NCBI GenBank assembly: GCA_001600455.1
Contig: BCKC01000005.1
Coordinates: forward strand, 3,224,001-3,288,000
DNA from: Endocalyx cinctus
Lineage: Eukaryota; Ascomycota; Sordariomycetes; Amphisphaeriales; Apiosporaceae
Direction of reading: 5' to 3'
Length of the DNA: 64,000 nt
The position numbers were made by a program, and so were the translations under genes. How positions within the stretch are numbered: the first letter of the stretch is position 1; each line of letters starts with the position of its first letter. The notes below the pieces were generated by a model. It had not been told where the DNA came from. It ran no database searches and worked only from the letters and a program-made list of their open reading frames with translations. This document shows, in pieces, positions 38,827-48,472 of the stretch.

Positions 38827-40176
38827 CTATGGAGTCCAGATAGCCTCCAAGATACAACTCTCCTCATCTTCCGGAGCTCGATGCGTGGCATTAAAACGGA
38901 ACCTCGGATCCGCTTCAGAAAACAAGTCCATAAACTCCTGCTCCGTCCTCTCCTTACTATTCAACGTAGCCATCATCTGCAGATCGAGACTACGGAAAAG
39001 CTTCGTCTCGATGAACTTGCTTTTCAATTTCTCCGGAGGAGGTACCACGTACTCAGAGAGGAGTACGCGGGCCCCCGGTTTCATGGCCGGCACCAGGGCC
39101 CGCAAGATGTCGACACACTCTTTGCGCGGCCAGTTGTGCATGATCTGGCGGAGGAAGTAGGCGTCGGCACCGACCGGGGGCTGATTCTGGAAAAAGTCAT
39201 GCGCCTGGAAGGAAACGTTGCTCTTGTCGGGATCCGCGGAACCTCCTTCATTCAAGACGACGGCGTCTACTACCTCGGCCCGATCCTGAACCACAATACG
39301 GAAGTTAGGATACTCCTTGGCGAGCGCCCTGGATATATACCCCTCACCACCTCCGACGTCGACAACTAAAGCGTTCGGTGGTAGTAGCTCACCCCAGGGA
39401 AAGACCTTAACGTCGCTGCTATCGGTGCGGCCGGAGCACACGCCGAACCCGGCTTGACCGGCGTCGAAGCGGGCCTGTCTGGCCTGATCCCGGCTAAGCC
39501 ACTGATAAAAGTTATCGTCGTTTTCGTATGTCGCGTTACGGGCGCACTGGGTAGGCGATTCGCTATGGGGCCACTGGCGCAGCGCTCTCGGGAGCATCAC
39601 GCAGAAGGGCGAGAAGTCCGTAATCGTGAACTGGAGAAACTTGGCGGCGCTGGGCTCCCGAACTAGGAAGGCGGATACGGCCGTGTGGCTTATGAAACCG
39701 GGAGTAGGCTCCTGAAAGAGGAAGTTGAGGATGGCGAGGCGGATGATGCGTCCCAGTTTATCCTCTTGTAGGCCGGACTTAGTCGCTAGCTCGCTAAGGG
39801 AAATAGACCCGTCGAGAGGTACGAGCTGAAAAATGTTGAACTCGATTAGAGTCCCGAACGAGCCAATGTCATGGTGCTAAAGCGAAGCTGTTAGTCACTG
39901 ATTCATCGACCAGGCGATCATTGGTTACGGCTCGATTCTCACCCTAAAACCATACAAAGTCAGGTACTGCGATGGTCCTTGAGCGAGAACTTGGAGTTCA
40001 CGTGCCGCGTTAGCCAGTTCAGAGGCGGCAACGGGGTCTATATCTTTCAGAGATGTGGTGGATTTGATGTCCGATAACCTCGGCGAGGATATTCCTCGAT
40101 CTCGAAGACCTTTGGATAAGATGCTGGTACTTTCTGATATAATTTTGCTCAGCTGCTCAAGTGAACCTGTCGCCAT
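38827..40176 (-). CDS. SAM-dependent O-methyltransferase (COMT-like, winged-helix plus Rossmann)
   Basis: Transfers methyl from S-adenosylmethionine to a hydroxyl on a small molecule; typical tailoring enzyme of fungal metabolite clusters. Exons 40176-39943 and 39876-38827 join in phase 0 (427 aa). The N-terminal helical region (MATGSLEQLSKIISE) is followed by a winged-helix dimerisation part (FNIFQLVPLDGSISLSELA, HTAVSAFLV). The SAM loop is VVDVGGGEGYISRALA, followed by VVQDR and SFQAHDFFQ. The catalytic region is YFLRQIMHNWPRKECVDIL with the conserved histidine, and the acidic-partner region near the C-terminus is ERTEQEFMDLFSEADPRF. I start at MATGSLEQ since the longer frame begins with TTG. 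No lesion is seen. It is the last gene before the repeat-rich block. Confidence 0.92.
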
Positions 40177-41884
40177 TATGATGAAGAATCTCAAATCACA
40201 AATACTAGCCTGGTAGTCTCTATTAACTAGGCAGATTGAGGTATTAGTATTGGTAATACTGTTCCATACGAGTATAAGAAAGTGTAAATGACACAGGTAT
40301 ATAGACTTTTGCTCTCATACGTAATGTTAATTATAATTAATTCTTCAAAACGAAGAACGATATGAAGATAAATGGAGCAGGGTAAGACTCCTCTTTATAT
40401 GTACTGGACCCGTCACCCAACCATATACTTGGTCGATCTATGTAATGGTCTATGCCGGAGGAGTAAACCGGACAAGGAGGTATATTATTGAAAGTCTCAA
40501 AAATAGAGGTGGAGAATTCATTCTTATTGCATATGCAATACTTAGATCGGGAGCAGAATGAAGTAGCACGTATTACTTCATACATTCTATGACTAAGTAC
40601 TAATGAGCGTAAACTACCCGTACTCCGTACGAATCAGAATGGTTGATCCATCTGGATAACACCTTTAATCACGTACTATCCTTGTACCAGAACCTCTGTT
40701 TGTTGAATATTGCAACATGAAAAACAATATAAATATATATATATAAGAAAGTACTCATAATACCTAAAAAGACAGTTCTTCAGGCTTCAATCTAATAAAA
40801 GTGCAGATCATTTCAGCGCCACTACATATTCTTTTCTTTTTTAACGTGGCTATTTTATCTTCGAGAAGCAATAATCGATAGTCGATCCATGGAATGTAGA
40901 TTCCGTATGTAATTAGAACGCTTCAAGCGTGTATTCGTGATGTGGTAGTCTCAATATAGATGACACGGAAGAGTTACTATATGTTTGTCGAGAATGTTAC
41001 TTGGTGTATATAGATTTTGATTATGCAACATAATTCCGTAGCATAATTAACATAAAATTAAATTCTTATATGCAGTACTCCGTAGACTAAAGTCAAATTC
41101 TTTCGTCAGTGCTATCGTCCGAGCGGAGGTCCGGATAAACCTGATACGGCAGAGAAGGATAGTGGAAGATGCATGCTACCGATTAAGTTACTCGAGCTTA
41201 GGGCCTGATTTTTTTTTTTTTTTTTTTTTGGTAAGGGGATACCGGTCAGAGGTTCGTGTTACGAAATCAGAAGATTGGCCTATTCAACAGGCCTTGGAAG
41301 GGATGCACGGATCGCCTGGAGTCACCACCAGAGAAGGGGCTCTTGATCTTAATGGATGTAAGACCGTGGTCACGTAACATATTGATCTAAGTGATCTAAG
41401 TAATCTTGTCAGATTGTTAGAGCTTATAGGGGTTATTTGAGAGCTTGGTGATTATATTATATAAATATCTCATTGGATTAGGGTTTAAGGAACTATTTAT
41501 TTCTATAAATCGAATAGGAGCTTAACACCTTATTTATAATACTTCCTGAGCTGGTACTACGTAATTCAGGGGTTAGTCAATAACTTAAACCGGGTTCATG
41601 AGCTTAATTCCACCCCGTAATATAACGTCTCCGAAACCAGGTCCCATTTAGTCCCACTTCTCCGTCATAAATCTGGATAGATCACTTAGATCATTCAGAT
41701 CATCGTCATTCTTAGTATACCAACATGCCAGACCATTCGGAATATATAAGGATGGAATTTCTTTTATATCTAGTTAGTCTTCACCTTAGCTCTTCACCTC
41801 TTCACCTTCCAACTCAAGTATTAATATAGATTATTAGTATAGAGTACCCTAAAACCTCTTTTGCAAACATCGTAAACCTTACTT
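40177..41884. other. Gene-poor flank of the AT-rich block
   Basis: 1.7 kb with no supported gene. It holds a T run at 41209-41229 and R1 repeat copy 2 (listed separately). AT content rises towards the element that follows. Confidence 0.55.
41415..41669 (+). repeat. Dispersed repeat family R1, copy 2
   Basis: About 255 bp, starting TGTTAGAGCTTATAGGGG and ending CACTTCTCCGTCATAA. It differs from copy 3 mostly by C-to-T and G-to-A changes (for example GGAGCTTAACACC here against GGAGCTCAGCACC). Flanks at 41382-41400 and 41677-41703 form an imperfect inverted repeat around TGATCTAAGTGATCTA, so the copy may sit inside a slightly larger element. Confidence 0.85.
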
Positions 41885-42031
41885 AAAGATGCGTACGGCC
41901 TCACGGGCCACCGCCTCACGGGCCACCACATATACAGATCACTAACGTATATCTTAATTATTATTTTTTTTTAATTATTACTTCGTTTTTTACTTAATAT
42001 TACTTTTTTTAATATTATTTAAATCGTTATT

Positions 42032-42241
42032 TATTGATTATTAGTAGCTAGCTGGAGTATAAGCTACACTAGCCACATCACTAGCCACAGGCTAGTATAT
42101 GTGGCTAGTGCGGAGCTGGCCTATGCGCTAGCTCACTTATACTTGAAATAATTCTGACTAGTAAAATTATTTTATAATATTATTAATAATAATAATAACT
42201 TTATTTTTAAAACAATAAAATCTTACAATTTTAACCCAATA
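42032..42241 (-). repeat. LTR-like repeat, copy 1 (inverted)
   Basis: About 210 bp, the reverse complement of 43034-43243 and 44303-44515. Shared core: TAGTAGCTAGCTGGAGTATA, and the GCTAGC/GGCTAGT-rich palindromic middle. Its ends (read inverted) are TATTGGG...AATCAATA, which look like TGTTGGG...CAACA after transitions. Confidence 0.88.
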
Positions 42242-43033
42242 TTATTTTTAATATTTTTTACTATAATATTTCTTAATATTAATAAATATACAATAATAAC
42301 TATAAAAGAAGTTAAACTTAAAAACTTCGTACGTATTATCACCACTAAATAAGGCCTTATATAATTATATTTTACACATCGCCTTAAAGGCGTATTTATA
42401 CAAAAAAAAATAAATAAAAAATTTTAAATATTATTACTATTATTAAATAATTAATTAAGTTAAGTTAAGGTTTATTCTAACCTTTACAAAATTCCGATAT
42501 ATAACCTAATATATATATTATACTTCCGGTTATTTTAAAAATTTTAAAAAATAATAATATACCTAATTTTTAACTTAAAACCCTAAAATTTAATTAATTT
42601 AATTTATTTTTATTAATTATTATTAAATTAATAAGGTTATTATTATAAATATCAATATTTTTTTTAATTAATTAAATATATTAAAATTAATAAATATATT
42701 ATTTAAATATTAATATAATATTAATAAAAATTTTTTATTAATTTCGAAAATTAGTTATAATTTTTAAATAAAGGCTTATATAGCCTTAAAAATATTATAA
42801 TTAAAATTTTAATTATTAAAAATATTTATTAAGGTATTTAAGACGTTAATGTTAATAGTGTATGATATTAATATTAAGTTAATAGTAGTAAATAGAGGAA
42901 ATAATAGTTTTGAATAAAATTAATATTATTTTAATTATGGTTAAAATGTTTATAATATTAATAATAATAACGTGGTAAAGTTATAGAAATTAATCTATAA
43001 ATATATAATATTGGAGATAAGTAAAATTAAAGG

Positions 43034-43243
43034 TATTGTTGGGTTAAAATCGTAAGATTTTTACTGTTCTGAAAATGAAGTTATTATTGTTGTTGATGTT
43101 GTGAAATAATTCTGCTAGTCAGAATTATTTCGAGTGTAAGTGAGCTGGCGCATAGGCCAGTTCCGCACTGGCCACATATACCAGCCTGTGGCTGGTGATG
43201 TGGCTGGTGTGGCTTATACTCCAGCTAGCTACTAATAATCAAC
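43034..43243 (+). repeat. LTR-like repeat, copy 2 (best preserved)
   Basis: Ends TGTTGGGTTAAAATC...TAATCAACA, the TG...CA inverted termini usual for long terminal repeats. The GC-richer centre (GAGCTGGCGCATAGGCCAG) stands out from the surrounding AT-rich sequence. It is in direct orientation with copy 3, about 1.06 kb away. Confidence 0.88.
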
Positions 43244-44158
43244 AGGTATAGTAAAAGAATTTTAATATATGTTAATATGTTTATATTAGGTAGGTGTTAA
43301 AAAAATAGAAAAAAGTGAAAATTTTATTGATATATATGTTGCGTTTTAAGAAAGTATTTTTAACGTAATAATATAATTTATTATTATATATAATATATTA
43401 AATAAATTTATTATAATATTTTTTAGTATAAATATATTAATAAATAAAATTTTAAACGTGATAAATAAGATAAAAATATATATTTATAATAAGGTGTTTA
43501 TAATAATTAAATGTAAGTTTAATATAATAGTTATAATAATTAAAATATATATATTTATAGTTAATAAATCCTACGTAGTAGTAATCTAAACCGGCTTTAT
43601 GTATATATTTATATAATATAATATAATAGTTTTAGTTATAATATTTGTACGATATTAATGTAAAATTATTATTTGTATAATTATTAAAAATAAAGTTGTA
43701 TATAATAAATTAGTGGAGGAGATAGTTAAAATAATAAACGTAGTAATTTTAAGTTTTATGGTTATTATGGTAAAATGTTTATTAAGTGGTAATATATTAT
43801 TTATATTTAAAGATAAGGTTATATTAGATATTTTAGCGAAAAAATAAGTATAAGGTTATTAGGTTACAAGATAAGGACACTGGGAAAGCTTATGGGTAGA
43901 ATTATAACTTAACTAATCCTTAAGGAATATAAAGTTATTACCGAGCCTTATATTAATATATATTATACTAATATTAGGCCCTATTTATGCCCGATTATAA
44001 TTATAAAATATGTGGTTTTTAGTCACCTGATAAGCTCGCTAAACTCCTGGTCACCTAACCGGAGTACGGCTAATGGCCGGTTGTCAGGCTAAGCCTTAGC
44101 TCCTAGCCTTACAAATATTAACCTAATTAAGCGTTTATTTATATAATTAATATATAAA

Positions 44159-44282
44159 TGTAAGGGCGTGGCCCTTGACATAGCTGTATATAATAGTGAA
44201 TAAGCCCTAAAGTGCCAAGTGGATTGACACTCGTAATCTTTTTGGATTATTGGCAGAGTGGTATTAGGGCACCATCCTTACA
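44159..44282. repeat. Short element with inverted ends TGTAAGG...CCTTACA
   Basis: 124 bp beginning TGTAAGGGCGTGGCCC and ending GGGCACCATCCTTACA; the ends are imperfect inverted repeats of about 16 bases. It is less AT-rich than its surroundings. It could be a small non-autonomous element or part of the decayed element between LTR-like copies 2 and 3. Confidence 0.45.
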
Positions 44283-44302
44283 ATAAAAAATAAAATAAAG
44301 GT

Positions 44303-44515
44303 TATTGTTGGGTTAAAATTGTAAGATTTTATTGTTTTGAAAAATGAAGTTATTATTGTTGTTGTTGATGTTGTGAAATAATTCTGCTAGTTAGAATTAT
44401 TTTGAGTGTAAGTGAGCTGGCGCACAGGCCAGCTCCGCATTGGCCATATATATTAGCTTGTGGTTGGTGATGTGGCTGGTGTGGCTTATACTCCAGCTAG
44501 CTACTAATAATCAAT
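44303..44515 (+). repeat. LTR-like repeat, copy 3
   Basis: About 213 bp, same orientation as copy 2, with transitions relative to it (for example TTGGCCATATATATTAG against CTGGCCACATATACCAG). A purine-rich run (AAAAAATAAAATAAAGG) directly precedes it, where a polypurine tract would lie. Confidence 0.88.
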
Positions 44516-45147
44516 AGTTATAAAATAAAGTAATATATGATCCTAAATTTTCACCTTTCTTCGCCTTTTGGCACCCCCTGGGTGGTGTAACCCAGTTGAG
44601 TAAGAGAGAACGGAGAGAGTAGATATATTTGGATGCGTGAGGTTTTTATCCCGTGGTCGCCACGCTCGCGCGGCGGCCGCATGGGTTTTACTCGCGGAAA
44701 AGCACAGATGAAGGACCGTGCCTTTATGTAATTAATTATATAAGTAAATAGGCGAACGGAATAAATATAAATATAAATAAAATAAAAGTAATATACGATA
44801 ATAAAGTTAATAATATTAAAATATTTAAAAACGAGCTTAAAATACTTAATAATAATTATTTTAATAATATAAAACCCGAAGAGTATATTACAGTAAAAAA
44901 TAATAAAAAATAAAATTAATATACCTATTTTAATATTTAAGATAGCTTTAATTAAAATATATTCGTTTATTATATTAATGGCCCGTGAGGCAGTGGCCCG
45001 TGAGGCCGTACGCATCTTTACTTGACATGACTTCTTGATCTTATAAGGAACAAGGCCTTATAAGGTCATGGAAGCCCTGTCTATACAGAGTCTCTTGGTA
45101 TTGGTTGATCTTTTGGTCTATTGGGGAATTGGTCAGGGCTCTAGTTC

Positions 45148-47559
45148 TTACATGTCGGACATAATATCCATAATCTCGCTCTGTGTAAAATCGGGATCCA
45201 ATTCAGCCCCGTCCCCATCCACTTCTTCAGGCACATATAACTCAGTACACATATATTCGTATAATTCTGGGACATTGAACTCCATTGGTTGGGTAAGGAG
45301 CACTTTCAAGACGTTGCTAGTGCCGTCGATCATCTGCAGGACATCTTCTAGTGCTCTCATTGAGTGTCGTTTATCGTCGTATTCTAGGCTCGCCACATCA
45401 TCGATGATAATAAACACCGTAAGGTCTTCCGGAAGTTGTTGCAAAAGCTCTTCCAGACAGGCTAGTCCGGTTTGAAGATTGGTATGTACTCGACCAACGT
45501 ACTTATTTCGGAACTCTTCCAACTCAAGAGCGAAGCCCGTCTTTCGCAAAAATGTGAGGAGCTGTCCTACTAAGCTAGTGATGAACGAGGTAGCTACCGA
45601 AAAATCGCTTCGACGTTGTGGCGAGTGCATTGCGCCGAAATATCGTAGAACAGGGTATCCAGTTGACTTTATGAGGCTCTGTGTGAGTATCGCCGCCGCA
45701 CACGATATGACTGAATCTGTTTCTGCGGGAGTCTCGCTTGTAATAATAATAATCGATGACCGATCATATCGCAGCCAAAATTGAACCTCGGGCGAGCTCA
45801 AGATCATGCTGATCTGATCCTGTTGTTGTAGACTTGCGTCTGCGAGGTACTTGACATTGATATCGGTATCATTCCTTGCCCGTTGATCTAGCTGTCTCAT
45901 ATCATTCAACCACATGCTCGCAATACCCTCATTTGATACGCTGTTTCGCGTCCTTGGAGATGGCCGTCCGTTGTTGAATCTGTTTGGTCTCCTTGGTGAA
46001 GCCCGGCCTCTTGGACTAATCGGCCCCAGTCGTCTCTCAATCTCGTACTCGTTTACGTATCCAGAGCGTCTATCGTAGAGCGGGGAGCTCCCCAGAAATC
46101 CTAGCATATTTTGGTTGACAGCTATTCCGAGATACTTGTGTTCATAGCTGGTTGCTTTTTGTATCAGAGATAGCAAGTCTCTTGGCAGGAAGTTCGGTTC
46201 ATCACGTGTAACGATAATTGTGTGAAGTCTTTTTAATTCTATTGATTACATTAGCTTGGCAGAGATGTGGATATCGTGTTGCATTACCTGATCTTATCTC
46301 ACGCAGCTCTTCTTGAACTGGATCCGATGTATCCACCAAGGAGCTGTTTGATAGTCGTTGGAGAATTTGTTCAGTTTCCGGATTGATCGAGTTGTTCTTC
46401 ACGACTTCCTTCAGCCCTGCAGTGACGAATTAACTTTATGCGCATAATTGAGATGATGGGTTTGACAACGGAATACCTACCCAAGAAATCATCCCGCAAA
46501 CCCCCTATATCTTGTTTCAGGTCTTCATGTAAAAGAGCCATGCCTTTTTGAGTGGAGTCGATCTTCAAAGAATCAAGATAGGCCACAGTTTGGCGGAACT
46601 TCTCTACTTTCTTCTTGAGAAAACTCATACTGTTCTTTAGACCTTTCTTATACTCTTCACCTTTCCACACTGATGTGTAAAACTTCTCTGGCATGCATCA
46701 TGAGCCGTGTTTCTCGGTGTATTGAAGATTTGGTAACTTACTTAAGGGCTTCTTCAGTAGCTCGAATATGATAACCTCGAAGGTTCCAAATAGTGCACAA
46801 TAGATATCATTAGCACACCTCAATATCTTTGCCGACCATTTGTTGATCTTGCGATATTGAGATATGTCTTCAAGGATGCCTGGTATATCGCTTAGTGCTT
46901 CGGAAATATCTTCGCGCATAGTTGAGAGTGCCTCGCCAGCCTTTTCAAAGCGTTTCATCAGCCATAGTGTGGGTAATAGGATTCATCGGTCTTACCGAAA
47001 GCACCATACTGAACACACCATATACGATCGACGTATACGGGGAATCTGGTATAAAATCGAGGAACTTTTTGAAGCCTGAAGAGCTATCCCCTACCCATCG
47101 AACGATTTTATGAGTGTGGGCCGCGAATGTTTTAGACCCCGACAGCATCGCATGTCGTTTCTGAAGAGTATTTGCTATTTTCCAGACATCCTCGGCGCTG
47201 AACTCAAGGGGTTCTTTCAATTCAATACCTAATTTATCAAGTTTTTCCTTCTTTCCCAGAAGAGAGAGCCTCAGGTTCAATAGCCTGTCTCGCACAGCTT
47301 TCATTCCTTGAAGTGATGTACAGAAGTAATCCTCGCTTTTTTATTTTAATGTTAGCTAATCAGACTACAAATCTGAACGAATTTGTACATTGATAACATA
47401 CATCGGAAGCTGTCCTTCTGGAACAAACCTTTCCAAAGCTTGATTATATTTGAAGCCGGGAATGATCCCCAAGTCCTGATTCCCTTGTGTCTCCATGAAG
47501 GAGACCGTCAAACTTGGTAAAGCGACTGGTGGAATCACAGACATAGTGTCGCTCGACAT
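45148..47559 (-). CDS. STAND-like protein: fungal helical N-terminal domain plus degenerate P-loop NTPase
   Basis: Cytosolic protein of the kind found in fungal STAND/NLR repertoires, but without repeats. Six exons (47559-47402, 47335-46996, 46940-46742, 46687-46481, 46416-46288, 46238-45148) sum to 2,124 nt (707 aa). Every intron (49-66 nt) preserves frame. Residues about 65-230 are helical, with PYTSIVYGVFSMVLSAGEA resembling the N-terminal domains (DUF7708/Goodbye type) that precede NACHT in fungi; a coiled-coil-like stretch (KGLKNSMSFLKKKVEKFRQ) follows. A basic linker (GRASPRRPNRF) leads to an NTPase-like part: strand RSSIIIITSETPAETDS where Walker A should be, lacking GK[ST], then TVFIIIDDVASLEYDD as Walker B. 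The loss of the P-loop lysine suggests no ATP hydrolysis. The C-terminus is acidic. It is divergent from the AAA+ gene at 48473 with 913 bp between starts. Confidence 0.8.
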
Positions 47560-48472
47560 GTTTCCGCTGAAAGATATTCAATGAAAAATGGTAACAGTGG
47601 TTGGTGGAATGGAATATTGGAAGATTATACAACGTAGATTAAAGAGGGTTATTTGGGAACCCAGAATGTTGTGTTATTTGTCACGAGTAATGGGCAGTTC
47701 CTCACACTTGATTATCCTAATACAATTATGCGAAAACGGTGGAGATAGATAAGACTCAACCTCGATGCTACATTCGCAATCGGTTGATATCCAGGTGGGC
47801 GATTGGGTTGGAGCCTGATTCTCGGAAACATCGGTCTAGGGATGTGCAGTTATGCAGACTCCAAATATTAAACCAAACAGTAGGTAGATACCTCATTCAG
47901 TAGGGTATCATATTTCCGCGTAATAAGGCAACCTGTCGCCTGTTATTAACGAGGTCACATCTGATCGCATTCAACTACCACAACATTAGAGAAGGTTCGC
48001 TTTTCAATTGTGGACGAGGGTCAGTGCGAATACCACTGCAGCAGGATATGGAGCAATATTGATTTTTTTTCGTTTTTAGGAGGACATGATATCACTAAAT
48101 GTGCAACTTCTGGTGTCATACAGAACGTAATGGAGGATCAAGTTTTCATATGATTGGAAAGGAATACGAATTCTTTATGCGGCAGACACAAGCTGAACTG
48201 CAATGAAAAGATAAATTTTGATTACCGGGGCCTAATCATGTTATGCGAGCATTAGTCAGATTGTCAGATTGGGGGCTGAATTACTGGTGAGGCTCTGCAA
48301 GATAAGTCATATGTTTGTCCAACAATTACTCATTTACGAACCTCTTTTTACTCTGTACTTATTCCCCGCTTCCCAGTTGATGAGAAAACCACGTCTCATA
48401 GTGTCACTACTTCATATTTTATCTTGTATTGTGATTATCTTTGTTAGTAGTGGGCCATTGTACCGGTCTATC
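47560..48472. promoter_or_regulatory. Shared intergenic region of STAND-like and AAA+ genes
   Basis: 913 bp between two divergent starts, containing both promoters. I see no repeat and no extra gene. An in-frame extension upstream of 48473 back to 48269 is open and hydrophobic, but I prefer the later ATG. Confidence 0.55.

Larger units (their letters stand above)
41885..45019. mobile_element. AT-rich, RIP-like element block bounded by inverted ends
   Basis: The left end AAAGATGCGTACGGCCTCAC (41885) is the inverse of the right end (to 45019), and the match extends through the doubled GGCCTCACGGGCCAC motif for about 45 bases with few changes. Both ends abut a TTACTT direct repeat, a possible target duplication. 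The 3.1 kb between is almost entirely A+T apart from embedded repeats, with no coding frame left, as expected after heavy repeat-induced point mutation. Three LTR-like repeats lie inside (listed separately). The original element class is not identifiable by eye. Confidence 0.65.

Noticed and set aside
44551..45015. A 154-residue hydrophobic protein at the right edge of the AT-rich block
   Set aside because: Composition is Ile/Tyr/Lys/Phe from A+T-rich DNA, and it begins inside the inverted end of the element.
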